A DNA stretch of 64,000 nt from the NCBI RefSeq assembly GCF_021044885.1, contig NZ_JAJNOD010000001.1:744001-808000 (forward strand), in the 5' to 3' direction. The stretch is from Microbacterium nymphoidis (GTDB taxonomy: Bacteria; Actinomycetota; Actinomycetes; Actinomycetales; Microbacteriaceae). Below, one piece after another: positions 19,152 to 27,739 of this stretch. The number at the start of each line of letters is the position of its first letter. The stretch's first letter is position 1. The position numbers were made by a program, and so were the translations under genes. The notes beneath the pieces were generated by a model. That model was not told the origin of the DNA, did no database searches, and was given only the letters and a program-made list of their open reading frames with translations.

Positions 19152-19682
19152 ATGAGTCAGCACGGTGAGCTCCTCGCCGCCGACGACGCGCTGCGCGAGC
19201 TGCAGCACGAGGCGGATTTCGCGCACGCCCGCCATGGGCGCCTGTACGCGGATGCGCTCAGGCACTACCACGATCAGCTGGCGGCGCTGCTCACCCAGGC
19301 TTTCGACGAGCAGGCGCGGTCCAACGACCTCACATTGCCCAAGCGGGATCGGCTGGGACTGCAGCGCCACGCCGCGGAGATCGCGCGTGTCATCGTGACC
19401 GACGTGGAGCGGGTGCGCGAGGAGTATCGGAGACTCAGCAGCCGCGCGGTGCCGTCGGATTCCAGCGGACGAGCTCTCGTGGACGCTGTCGTCGTCAGCA
19501 GCCGGATGCAGGTCTCGGCCTGGTGGAACGGCCACGCGCATCTGGCGACCCCGGCCGCCACCGCGGTCGCGGCACAGAAGTGGGAGAGCTTCCGGCCAGT
19601 GCCGCGCTGGGTGCCTTATGCCGCGGGTGCGGGCGTGGTCGCAGCGGGAGCCTTTCCGATCGCATCGATCTTCCTGCTCTGA
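19152..19682 (+). CDS. Hypothetical protein with a C-terminal membrane anchor
   Basis: 176-aa protein, mostly helical and charged (ELLAADDALRELQHEADF, then DIVRVIVTDVERVREEYRRL-like heptads), with one hydrophobic segment at the very C-terminus (WVPYAAGAGVVAAGAFPIASIFLL). It looks tail-anchored, with the bulk in the cytoplasm. I do not recognise the family. A strong terminator follows 34 bp downstream. Confidence 0.7.
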   Translation: MSQHGELLAADDALRELQHEADFAHARHGRLYADALRHYHDQLAALLTQAFDEQARSNDLTLPKRDRLGLQRHAAEIARVIVTDVERVREEYRRLSSRAVPSDSSGRALVDAVVVSSRMQVSAWWNGHAHLATPAATAVAAQKWESFRPVPRWVPYAAGAGVVAAGAFPIASIFLL

Positions 19683-19716
19683 GCTCCCGCGTCGCGTGGG
19701 CTCCGATGCCAACGGG

Positions 19717-19744
19717 AAAAGGCCCCTCATTCGAGGGGCCTTTT
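19717..19744 (+). terminator. Intrinsic terminator with T-tract
   Basis: AAAAGGCCCCTC / GAGGGGCCTTTT hairpin with a 4-nt loop and flanking A/T runs, so it works in both directions. It ends the 19152-19682 gene on + and the tRNA-Gly transcript on -. Confidence 0.9.
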
Positions 19745-19749
19745 CACTG

Positions 19750-19822
19750 AGCGGATGACGAGACTCGAACTCGCGACCCTAACCTTGGCAAGGTTATGCG
19801 CTACCAACTGCGCTACATCCGC
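19750..19822 (-). tRNA. tRNA-Gly (GCC)
   Basis: 73-nt cloverleaf on the - strand: acceptor GCGGATG / CATCCGC, anticodon arm TAACC-TTGCCAA-GGTTA giving anticodon GCC, and a T-arm with GTTCGAGTC. CCA is not encoded. Two further identical copies lie at 26.9 and 27.3 kb. Confidence 0.97.
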
Positions 19823-19911
19823 ACGCCGCCTCGCGGCGACATCCCTAGCTTACCCGATCCCGCCGGGTGAGGCGGACATCGCCGAGACGCCGAGCGTGTC
19901 GCGCCAGCAAC

Positions 19912-19950
19912 GGGTGATGCCCCGCCGACCAGGTCGACGGGGCATCACCC
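19912..19950 (-). terminator. Terminator after the LPxTG nuclease gene
   Basis: GGGTGATGCCCCG / CGGGGCATCACCC inverted repeat, 13 bp stem, about 10 bp downstream of the stop of the large surface protein. No strong T-tract. Confidence 0.7.
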
Positions 19951-19959
19951 GGGCAGCGG

Positions 19960-22900
19960 TCAGCCCTGCTGCGCGCGACGGCGAGCCATCATGATCCCCG
20001 CACCGAGGGCGAGCACCAGCAGCCCGATCGCCAGTGCCGGGTACGGATTGGTTCCCGTGGTCGGCAGCGAGCCTGTGGCCGAGGGAACCGGCACCGGCGC
20101 GGTCGGCGCGCCGGTCGACGTCGGAGCAGGGCCCGCGGTCTGCGTGGGCGTCGGTCCCGTCGTCTCCGTCGGCGTCGGCGTGGGCGTGGGGCCTGTCGTC
20201 TCCGTCGGCGTCGGCGTGGGAGTCGGCGTCGGCGTCACCGCGGCCAGGACGACGAGCGGCACGGATACCGTGGTGTCATCAGCGCGCAGTGCCACGATCG
20301 AGTGATCGCCGGCACTCGTCTCCGCCGGGATCGTCACGTCGACGCTGAACGCGCCCGCCGCATCGGCGGTGGCCTCGCCCAGTGCGACCGGCTCGGAGTG
20401 CAGCTCGAGCGCCACCACCTCACCCGCGGCGAAACCGCTGCCGTTGACGGTGACCGACTCCCCCGCTCGCACTTCCGCTGCGCTCAGGCTGAGCACCGGA
20501 GCCGGGGCGACCGCAGCCACCTCGACCGGCAGTGTGAAGACCGTGTCACCAGCCGTGACGACGAGTTCCTGCGTTCCGGACGCGCCCGCGGGGACGGTCA
20601 CCGTGACGTTGGCGCGCCCGACCTCGTCGGTGGCGTCGACCGGCGTCACATCCACCTCTGCCGTTCCCACCACTGTGGTTCCGAGTGAGACCTGCACGGT
20701 GGCGGGCTTCGTCTCGGTCGTGCTGAAGGACAGGGAGGACAGTGCGATGTCGAACGTCGCTCCCGGGAGGTACCCGCCGGCGGGAGCCGTGGGCATGGTC
20801 ACACCGACGGCGCGCTGGGCGAGGTCCGGCGTGGCGGTCTTGTTCTCGGCGAACCAGTCCACCATCGACTGCAGGTCTGTGCGCCCGGTGTCCGCGGCGC
20901 CTGCGCCCTCGGCGAAGACGGTGAAGTTGTCTCCCCCGGAGGCGAGGAAGGCATTGACCGCGACGAGGTAGCTGGCCGATTCGTCGAGCTTCTCGCCATT
21001 CAGCAGAATCTCGCCGATGTGCGCGCCGGCGGGTGCCGCCGGGTCGTACACGTACGTCAGCTCCTTCGACACGCCCAGCTTGAGGAACGGCCGGGACGCC
21101 GTCGCGGGCTGCCACTGCTGTTCGAGCACCGCACGCACCTGGGCCCCGGTGAGCGTCAGGGTCACGAGCGTGTTGGCGAACGGCTGGACCGTGGCGACCT
21201 CGCGATAGGTGACGTTTCCGTCAGCATCACCCGCGCCGCTGGAGGCATAGCGCAAGTCCGTGCGCAGTCCACCGGGATTCATGAAGGCGATGTCGGCGCC
21301 CGTCGATTCCCGCTGGACGTCCGCCACGAAGTTGCCGAGGGTGGACTCCCCGCCGCGGTTCTCACTGGTGCCGTCGGATCGCACGGCTCGGTTGAAGTCG
21401 CCCGTGATGGCGCCGACGCTGACCGAGCCGAGCTTGTCCGCCTCCGTCTTCGCGTCGTCCACGATCTTCTGCACTTCGGGATCCGGCGCTGCGATCGGCG
21501 CACCGTCCTTCGTCAGCGGTCGAACCTCGTTGGTGATCGACAGCAGCTCCTTCGTCGAGGGGTCGACCTGGATCTGCATGACACCCATGTTCTCGCCGTA
21601 CTGGCCGGCCGAGATCACGGGGCGACCGTCGATCACGTGGTTGTAGGCGAGGTGGGTGTGCGCGGACACGATCGCGTCCACGGCCGGCGAGACACCGTAC
21701 ACGATGCGCCCGAGCGCGGACTCCGGCGTGATGCTGGACACGTCGGTGGTCGTTGCGCCCTCGTGCACCAGCAAGAGGAGAACGTCGGCCTCCCCGTTGC
21801 TGTCATCACCGTCGGTGAGATCAGCAGCCACCGCGTTCACCGAGTCCACGATGTCGCGCACGTCAAGCTCGGCGATGCCGGCCGGGCTCACGAGCGTGGG
21901 CAGGTCCTCGGTCACCGCTCCGATGAACCCGACCTTGACGCCGTCGATCTCCTTCACCCAGCTGGGCGCCAGAGCGTGGTCGTCGGTGCCCTTGAGGAAC
22001 ACGTTCGCGTTGATGTACTCCCAGTCAGCCCGGTCCTGGATGCGGTCGCGAAGATCCGCCCAGCCCTGATCGAACTCGTGGTTTCCGGTGGCGCTGACGT
22101 CCAGGCCCGCGGCGTTCAGCGCGTCGATGGTGGGCTCGTCCTTCTGGATGAACGACGTGAACGTCGAGGCCCCGATGAGGTCACCGGCAGCGGCGAAGAT
22201 CGTGTTGGGGTTCTCCGCGCGCAGCTCCTTCACCGCTGTGGCGAGGGACGCTGCACCGGCGGACGCACCGCCGGCCTCGATCCGGCCGTGGAAGTCGTTG
22301 ATCGTGGCCACCTGGATGTCGACCGGCTCCGCGGGAGCGGATGCCAGAGTGAGGCCGACGAGGGCCGGATCGTGGTCGCTGGAGCGGAACGGCGTGCCCG
22401 CGTCGGTCGCCGCGTAGTTGTATGCGCGGTCGCCCCACTCCGGGGAGTTGATGCTCCACACGCCTGCGCCGGAGACCGACTCCGCGAACGACGGGGATGC
22501 GAGGATGTGATCCAGCGACCCCAGCTCGCCGTTGAACGTGTAGGTGTGCTGCCCGGGAGCGAGGGCCGGCACGAGGTCCGTCCATCCCGCGTCCGCGAAC
22601 ACGCGGATCGGGTCCTCCTGAGCGTAGGCGTTGAAGTCACCGAGGAGCAGCATGTCGGAGCTTCCCGACGCCGCCTCGACCGCGCTGGCCAGCTGCAGAA
22701 CCTGCTGGGCCTGTGCGACGCGATCGGCGTTGAAGAAGCCCTGCTCGTCTGCCGGCTCCGGGGTGGTCTTGTCCGGCGGGCTCTTGGACTTCAGGTGATT
22801 GACGATCACCGAGAACGTCTTGCCCTGCGCCTGGAACGTCTGCGCGATGGGCTCACGGGCGTTGCCCCACACCGTCTCGTCGACCGGGACGGTCACGCTG

Positions 22901-24228
22901 TCACCCACGGGCGTAACCGACGCCTTCTTGTAGATGATGGCCGTCGTGATCACATCGGTGATCGCGGGATCCTGCAGTGCCGCTGGTGTGGAGACGTAGG
23001 CCCACACGTCCGCTCCGGCGGCCTCGTTCAGGCCCGCGACCAGGTCGGCCACGGCGGTGTCGACCGGCTTGCCGAAACGGATGCCGTTCTCGATCTCCAT
23101 CAGTCCGACGATGTCGGCGTCGAGCCCCTGGATACCGGCGATGATCTTCGATCGCTGGATCTGGAACAGCTCCGGGGTGGCTGCACCCCGGGCGTTCGAG
23201 TCCTCGCTGCGAAGCGTGGTGAAGTAGTTCAGGACGTTGTAGGTGGCGACGGTGAGGTCTCCTCCCACGCTCGGCGGGGAGGCGGGACGTTCACCCGCCG
23301 AGACGAACGTCGGCTTGTGCGACGCGTCACTGCTGTCATCGATCGGAACGACCGGCTGCAGGCGCCACTTGTCGAATCCGTACTGGAGGATGAGACCCTC
23401 GGTCGGGAACTGCACCGCGTCGCCGTTGCGGACGACCTCGTCCTGGGTGAAGTACGGCTGCTCTCCGGGGTGCGATGCGTTGGTCACCTGCGCCGACCAG
23501 CCGTCATCGAGCAGGATGCGGTGCGCGGCGTTGTCGGCGGTGATCGCAGTCGCGTCCGTTCCCGGGCGCGCAAGCTCGGTGGACTTGACCGCGAGGTCCT
23601 CCCCCGCACTCAGCCAGAGAGTGCCGTAGTTGTACAGCTCGTGGCTCGAGGTCAGCCGGTACGTCCCGGTCGGAGCGACGAGCATGTTCTCGTACTCCTC
23701 CCGGTCGGCACCGAGAACCGCGTCGGTCAGGGTGACCGGAGCCGGAACACCGACGCCCGGGGTGAGCACCTCGACGCCGGCCGAAGAGGTCACCGAGATC
23801 TGCGTCTGCTCGAAGTACTCGCTCACCTTGCCCGTGACCGAGACGAGGTCACCGCGCTCCAGGGTGACAGCGTTGTTGCCGAGGAACACGAAGATGCCGT
23901 CCGAGGCACCCGCCGTCTTGGTGTCGCCTCCGGTGCCCTGCGTCTGAATGACGATGCCGCGGTAGCCGCCTTGGCGGTAGTCGCCGGTGACGATGCCCTG
24001 TACGGTCACGGTCTGACCGCTCAGCGGCGACGCGCTTCCGGTGCCCTGCACCTCCGCGATCGTGTGCGTTGCGTCGGCAGCGAGGGCGGGTCCGGCGGCC
24101 AGGCCGCCACCGAGACCGGCCACGAGCGCGGTCACGGTGGCGGCGGCGAACAGGGTCAGGCGTCGGTGGCGTGGACTCGGCGGCGCTTCCAGCGCACGCC
24201 GAACGTCGCCCGTTTCGGGGTGGTTCAC
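19960..24228 (-). CDS. LPxTG-anchored extracellular nuclease / 5'-nucleotidase
   Basis: 1422-aa secreted surface enzyme. The order is: signal peptide (LTLFAAATVTALVAGLGGGLAAGPALA, cleaved near residue 50); OB-like domain (VTVQGIVTGDY); ExeM/NucH-type endonuclease/exonuclease/phosphatase domain (VATYNVLNYFTTL, LLGDFNAYAQEDP, SSDHDPALVGL); metallophosphatase (ATINDFHGRIE, GNHEFDQGW); 5'-nucleotidase C-domain (MNPGGLRTDL); Ig-like domain; TPTPT repeats; and LPTTG with a hydrophobic segment and MARRRAQQG tail for sortase. It probably degrades extracellular DNA to nucleosides and phosphate at the cell wall. GTG at 24228 is chosen for the GGAGGA 4 bp upstream, with an ATG at 24240 possible. Confidence 0.9.
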   Translation of the reverse strand: MNHPETGDVRRALEAPPSPRHRRLTLFAAATVTALVAGLGGGLAAGPALAADATHTIAEVQGTGSASPLSGQTVTVQGIVTGDYRQGGYRGIVIQTQGTGGDTKTAGASDGIFVFLGNNAVTLERGDLVSVTGKVSEYFEQTQISVTSSAGVEVLTPGVGVPAPVTLTDAVLGADREEYENMLVAPTGTYRLTSSHELYNYGTLWLSAGEDLAVKSTELARPGTDATAITADNAAHRILLDDGWSAQVTNASHPGEQPYFTQDEVVRNGDAVQFPTEGLILQYGFDKWRLQPVVPIDDSSDASHKPTFVSAGERPASPPSVGGDLTVATYNVLNYFTTLRSEDSNARGAATPELFQIQRSKIIAGIQGLDADIVGLMEIENGIRFGKPVDTAVADLVAGLNEAAGADVWAYVSTPAALQDPAITDVITTAIIYKKASVTPVGDSVTVPVDETVWGNAREPIAQTFQAQGKTFSVIVNHLKSKSPPDKTTPEPADEQGFFNADRVAQAQQVLQLASAVEAASGSSDMLLLGDFNAYAQEDPIRVFADAGWTDLVPALAPGQHTYTFNGELGSLDHILASPSFAESVSGAGVWSINSPEWGDRAYNYAATDAGTPFRSSDHDPALVGLTLASAPAEPVDIQVATINDFHGRIEAGGASAGAASLATAVKELRAENPNTIFAAAGDLIGASTFTSFIQKDEPTIDALNAAGLDVSATGNHEFDQGWADLRDRIQDRADWEYINANVFLKGTDDHALAPSWVKEIDGVKVGFIGAVTEDLPTLVSPAGIAELDVRDIVDSVNAVAADLTDGDDSNGEADVLLLLVHEGATTTDVSSITPESALGRIVYGVSPAVDAIVSAHTHLAYNHVIDGRPVISAGQYGENMGVMQIQVDPSTKELLSITNEVRPLTKDGAPIAAPDPEVQKIVDDAKTEADKLGSVSVGAITGDFNRAVRSDGTSENRGGESTLGNFVADVQRESTGADIAFMNPGGLRTDLRYASSGAGDADGNVTYREVATVQPFANTLVTLTLTGAQVRAVLEQQWQPATASRPFLKLGVSKELTYVYDPAAPAGAHIGEILLNGEKLDESASYLVAVNAFLASGGDNFTVFAEGAGAADTGRTDLQSMVDWFAENKTATPDLAQRAVGVTMPTAPAGGYLPGATFDIALSSLSFSTTETKPATVQVSLGTTVVGTAEVDVTPVDATDEVGRANVTVTVPAGASGTQELVVTAGDTVFTLPVEVAAVAPAPVLSLSAAEVRAGESVTVNGSGFAAGEVVALELHSEPVALGEATADAAGAFSVDVTIPAETSAGDHSIVALRADDTTVSVPLVVLAAVTPTPTPTPTPTETTGPTPTPTPTETTGPTPTQTAGPAPTSTGAPTAPVPVPSATGSLPTTGTNPYPALAIGLLVLALGAGIMMARRRAQQG

Positions 24229-24736
24229 GTGTTCCTCCATGGTCGGTGGGCGCACCGATCGGTGCACGATCGCGCTCCGCTGCGAGACAGGCACGACCTG
24301 CCTCCGACCGTAGGAGAGGAACGCGATTCACGGAAGAGACCTGCCGGGCGTTCTCCCAGCGTTCACCCAAACGCGCAGCAGGCCCGGCGCCCATCGCTCA
24401 CATGCGCACCGCCGCGCCGGGCCACGTCTGAACCACGCACCGCATCGGCGCGCCGGAGCTGAAGGGTGTGCACACCTTGGTGCATAGCTGCGCCCGGGGT
24501 CTCAACCAACTCCCCCCATGCGCAGACCATTGGTAGAGCAGCGAACTTGCCCGGCGGATGGATTACTCAGGCTCCCATCGGGCACGGCGTTCACACGTCC
24601 TTCTGCTGGAAATCCAGCTTGGATCACACCGAACCGAATGTGGGCATAGCTGACTAGATTGACCAGCCGACAGTGCCTGCTCACATTCAACAGTAGGGGC
24701 GAACTAGCATACCCGGTGCCGAGGGCGTGAGTCTCG
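24229..24736. other. 508-bp gap without a recognisable gene
   Basis: No credible CDS. It contains the promoter region of the surface nuclease and a perfect palindrome GGTGTGCACACC at 24465-24476. From about 24.5 kb there is a shift to less GC-rich sequence that continues into the next gene. This is the likely left border of an acquired segment. Confidence 0.5.
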
Positions 24737-26209
24737 TTATCGTTGACCAATCAGATGGCCAAACCGGGTCCGAAGTAGCGGAAACTCACGAGGGTTTCGA
24801 CCACTATCTAGCGCCTCTTGAACGTCGTTAACAATCTGCTGTAAGTCCTCGTCGTCGAGCGCGATGACGAATCCATGCTGATCAGCAGACACGTTCCTGC
24901 ACCTAGCATCCATGCGCGCCCGGTCCCCGATACTCCGCGCTACAAGGAACCCCACTTTGCCTTGGCTCGGCCCGAGCCTCATAGCGATTTGATCGACCTC
25001 CGGGTTTCCGGGGTCCTCTTCGTAGTTCTTGCACTCGACGGCGATAACAGCACTGGGATAGTTGAGCGATAGCCACCGAAAGAAGCCATCACCAGCGACA
25101 TTGTCGTAGGTAATATCAATGCGTTTCAGTCCGCCGTGCTGCGGAGTCTCAAGACGTTCGTTGCCGAGGCTCGCAGCGAAAACGGCCGTTAGTAGCGCCG
25201 CTACCGCGCGATGGTAGGGAGTGGCCCCGGCTCTCCCTGGCTGAATTGCGCGAACGGTATCTAACAACTCGTTCAGATCGGGGACTTCATCGCCCACCCG
25301 CTCGGACAGTTGGGCGTTGTCGAGACCGACCTTTGGTTCGGTGTTGTTGGCACGGTAGTTCTCCATACCCTCGGGATACACTTCCGCATGCTTCGCAATA
25401 GCTGCTTTAGACGTGCCCAGGTGACCTTCTAGCTCTCCGAGCTTGACCTTCAGGTGCGCGTTCGGTTTTCCTGCAGCAACGAGCTTCACGAATTCAGAAG
25501 CAACACCCTTCCTCAGTTCCGAGTCAACATAGAATGGGCGGATGTAGTTTCTGAAGAACTTGTCCTTGTCCAGTTCCGGCTTTATCCTTACGATCGACCT
25601 CGGGACCAAGAGGAGAGCGCCATCAGGGCCGCGAGGCAGATCATGTTCCGCACCGGGAAGCCACGCGCGAGCGGTCACATCCCAGGTTGGGTCGGAGATC
25701 TGCAGCTCAGTCTTGACGCCATGAAATTCACACTGGTTCTTCGTATAGACGATCAATTCGGTACGGATGAGGCATGTCGTTATGTCGCTCAGGATATCGA
25801 CACCGATGCCATCGACGAAGAGGATGCTCTCCTCAAGATCCGCCAGAAGACCGCTTTTGATCGCGCGGCTCCGCTGGAGCGCAGCAATGAGCTCCCGGGC
25901 CTTTTTCTCACTACCGAGCGATCTACCGCGAGATTTGCCTTCACTTTCCCCTAGATGCGTCTCGTTGGGCTCAGAGAGCGGAACGATGAGCTCGCGAACT
26001 CGGGCGGAATCTCCTTTTCTAACTGCATCGAGCAGAGAATCAAAGTAGGTAGTGATCGATACCTGGCAGGAAGCGATCCACTCACCCTGCTGAGTTCGTA
26101 TGGCATGAGGGTCGATGTATACCGGAGAGTCTTCCCTGACATCTATGTTGACGAAGTCCAGCGATGATTGAGTCAGGCCAAGGTTGAAGTAGTCCGAGAA
26201 ACGCTGCAT
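24737..26209 (-). CDS. Orphan PD-(D/E)XK nuclease-like protein, unknown function
   Basis: 490-aa soluble protein. Residues about 355-440 carry a restriction-endonuclease-like signature: GGLKRIDITYDN (Asp), then VIAVECKNYEEDPGNPEVDQIAMRL (ExK plus a helix with a conserved Gln), then GKVGFLVARS. The N-terminal 330 residues (MQRFSDYFNLGLTQSSLDFVNIDV...) match no family I recognise. The gene is plainly less GC-rich than its surroundings, with ACA, AAA and ATA codons rare elsewhere in the window. It lies alone beside a broken HTH gene and a tRNA cluster. A single-gene defence or restriction role is plausible but unproven. Confidence 0.65.
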   Translation of the reverse strand: MQRFSDYFNLGLTQSSLDFVNIDVREDSPVYIDPHAIRTQQGEWIASCQVSITTYFDSLLDAVRKGDSARVRELIVPLSEPNETHLGESEGKSRGRSLGSEKKARELIAALQRSRAIKSGLLADLEESILFVDGIGVDILSDITTCLIRTELIVYTKNQCEFHGVKTELQISDPTWDVTARAWLPGAEHDLPRGPDGALLLVPRSIVRIKPELDKDKFFRNYIRPFYVDSELRKGVASEFVKLVAAGKPNAHLKVKLGELEGHLGTSKAAIAKHAEVYPEGMENYRANNTEPKVGLDNAQLSERVGDEVPDLNELLDTVRAIQPGRAGATPYHRAVAALLTAVFAASLGNERLETPQHGGLKRIDITYDNVAGDGFFRWLSLNYPSAVIAVECKNYEEDPGNPEVDQIAMRLGPSQGKVGFLVARSIGDRARMDARCRNVSADQHGFVIALDDEDLQQIVNDVQEALDSGRNPREFPLLRTRFGHLIGQR

Positions 26210-26368
26210 TTTCCGCCTTTGGTGATGCCCTATGCGAGTACATGCATCCTACAGCTCGGGCAGCCGGCGGCCTAGGGCGCCGCTAGCTGTGCGACCGGAC
26301 CGTGGCGCTGGTGTCCGATGGGCGTCCGGCACTGCCTTCGGGTTTGCGTCAGCCGGTCGGTCCCTCTG

Positions 26369-26585
26369 CTACCACAACTCGCGACACAGCTCTCCCCTCA
26401 ACCGAGAGCGCGTGTCCTGGCCAAAAATCTTCGTGTATTCGTCGAAGACGTCGAGCGTTAAGCTCCGCTCGCCGCGTTCCAGCACCGCCAGATAGCGAGG
26501 GGTGACGCCGAATCTCTCGGCGAGTTGCCTCTGCCTGAGCCCCGGTATCGCCGTCGCGCCAGGAGCCCGACCCCAAGGTTCCCTC
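26369..26585 (-). pseudogene. Remnant or frameshifted XRE-type HTH protein
   Basis: On the - strand the frame ending at TAG 26369-26371 reads GLRQRQLAERFGVTPRYLAV then LERGERSLTLDVFDEYTKIF, a good helix-turn-helix of the XRE type. It has no ATG, GTG or TTG start before an upstream in-frame stop. A different frame just upstream reads GVGLLARRRYRG, which looks like the usual residues before such an HTH, so a single-base frameshift near 26545 is likely. It would have been the regulator upstream of the 24737-26209 gene. Confidence 0.5.
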
Positions 26586-26746
26586 TAATCCGATGAGCGC
26601 ATCCTAGCAACCAACGACTTCCCGTCCTCAATCCGCGTGTTGCGGCTACGAGCCACGTCTGAGACTTGCCTGAAAGTACCGAACAGGAGGCAAAACGATG
26701 TTCCCCGCTTCTTCTACCCAGGCGCGTTTCCCGCGCATAAACGAAG

Positions 26747-26772
26747 AAACCCGCAGAAATCTGCGGGTTTTC
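26747..26772 (-). terminator. Terminator beside tRNA-Val
   Basis: AAACCCGCAG / CTGCGGGTTT hairpin with flanking T-tract on the - strand, 6 bp downstream of the first tRNA-Val(GAC) copy. Confidence 0.85.
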
Positions 26773-26777
26773 GTCTG

Positions 26778-26849
26778 TGCGCGATACTGGGATCGAACCA
26801 GTGACCTCTTCCGTGTCAGGGAAGCGCGCTACCGCTGCGCCAATCGCGC
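26778..26849 (-). tRNA. tRNA-Val (GAC), copy 1
   Basis: 72-nt tRNA on - strand: acceptor GCGCGAT / ATCGCGC, anticodon arm CTTCC-CTGACAC-GGAAG giving GAC. It is identical to copy 2 at 27097-27168, including about 15 bp of 5' flank (CGAAGGCTGTTCAGT on +), so the copies arose by a recent duplication. Confidence 0.97.
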
Positions 26850-26886
26850 CCGAAGGCTGTTCAGTTATGGGGGATCTCTCCCGCCG

Positions 26887-26959
26887 AGCGGATGACGAGA
26901 CTCGAACTCGCGACCCTAACCTTGGCAAGGTTATGCGCTACCAACTGCGCTACATCCGC
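26887..26959 (-). tRNA. tRNA-Gly (GCC), copy 2
   Basis: Same 73-nt sequence as the copies at 19750-19822 and 27312-27384. It lies 37 bp upstream of tRNA-Val copy 1. Confidence 0.97.
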
Positions 26960-27056
26960 ATGCCGTCCTGCGACGACTCCTCCACTTTACCCGACGATCA
27001 GCCGACCACCGAACACGCGCCCCGCCCGGGTGAGTCGGACGCACCGCGCTGAAACG

Positions 27057-27090
27057 ACGAAGCCCCCACGATCTCCCGTGGGGGCTTCGT
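27057..27090 (-). terminator. Terminator between the two tRNA groups
   Basis: CGAAGCCCCCACG / CGTGGGGGCTTCG hairpin, 13 bp stem, just downstream of tRNA-Val copy 2 on the - strand. It separates the tRNA cluster into two transcripts. Confidence 0.85.
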
Positions 27091-27096
27091 CTTCTG

Positions 27097-27168
27097 TGCG
27101 CGATACTGGGATCGAACCAGTGACCTCTTCCGTGTCAGGGAAGCGCGCTACCGCTGCGCCAATCGCGC
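27097..27168 (-). tRNA. tRNA-Val (GAC), copy 2
   Basis: 72-nt tRNA identical to copy 1 (anticodon GAC). First downstream neighbour of tRNA-Cys in the Gly-Cys-Val transcript. Confidence 0.97.
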
Positions 27169-27192
27169 CCGAAGGCTGTTCAGTTGTGATCG

Positions 27193-27263
27193 AGGTGACA
27201 ACGGGATTCGAACCCGTGTAAACGGCTTTGCAGGCCGGTGCCTAGCCGCTCGGCCATGTCACC
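27193..27263 (-). tRNA. tRNA-Cys (GCA)
   Basis: 71-nt tRNA on - strand: acceptor GGTGACA / TGTCACC, anticodon loop CTGCAAA giving GCA, and a T-arm with GGTTCGAATCC. The outermost anticodon-stem pair is a C-T mismatch; otherwise the cloverleaf is regular. Confidence 0.95.
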
Positions 27264-27311
27264 ATGTGGCTCAAGCCACGTGAGCGGATCCTCCAGGATC
27301 CATCCCACTCG

Positions 27312-27384
27312 AGCGGATGACGAGACTCGAACTCGCGACCCTAACCTTGGCAAGGTTATGCGCTACCAACTGCGCTACATCCGC
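27312..27384 (-). tRNA. tRNA-Gly (GCC), copy 3
   Basis: Third identical tRNA-Gly(GCC). It heads the Gly-Cys-Val group on the - strand. Confidence 0.97.
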
Positions 27385-27533
27385 GTTGCCGCTCGGTTGC
27401 CCTTGCGACTCGGACAACACTACCCGAGACCCGCGCGCAGACCAAACTGGAACCGGTTCGCGCGTGTCGCCCGTTTTGGTCAAAAGTGCCCCAAATGATC
27501 CGCTAGTATCGAAGAGTGCTCGCGAGAGCATGA

Positions 27534-27606
27534 GGGCGATTGGCGCAGTTGGTAGCGCGCTTCCTTCACACGGAAGAGGTCATCGGTTCGAGTCCGGTAT
27601 CGCCCA
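27534..27606 (+). tRNA. tRNA-Val (CAC)
   Basis: 73-nt tRNA on + strand: acceptor GGGCGAT / ATCGCCC, anticodon arm CTTCC-TTCACAC-GGAAG giving CAC. Divergent from the Gly-Cys-Val group. A terminator follows at once. Confidence 0.97.
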
Positions 27607-27612
27607 CAGAGA

Positions 27613-27650
27613 GAAAGCCCCGTCAGGACGACAGTCCTGACGGGGCTTCT
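27613..27650 (+). terminator. Terminator after tRNA-Val (CAC)
   Basis: GAAAGCCCCGTCAGGAC / GTCCTGACGGGGCTTC hairpin, stem about 16 bp, 6 bp after the tRNA end. Confidence 0.9.
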
Positions 27651-27739
27651 TCGTTGCCTCCCGTCGGCGTGGGGCAAACGTGGGGCGAGCATGGAAAACG
27701 CATCCCTGGACACGCCCGTGATCGGGAGCGGACAGCCCG

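Noticed and set aside
21019..24462. 1147-codon + strand frame opposite the surface nuclease
   Set aside because: Shadow of the LPxTG nuclease gene; Arg/His/Val-rich and no homology pattern.
24512..24580. tRNA-like stretch (GGTAGAGCAGCG) in the 24.5 kb gap
   Set aside because: No cloverleaf can be closed: acceptor and T-arm partners are missing.
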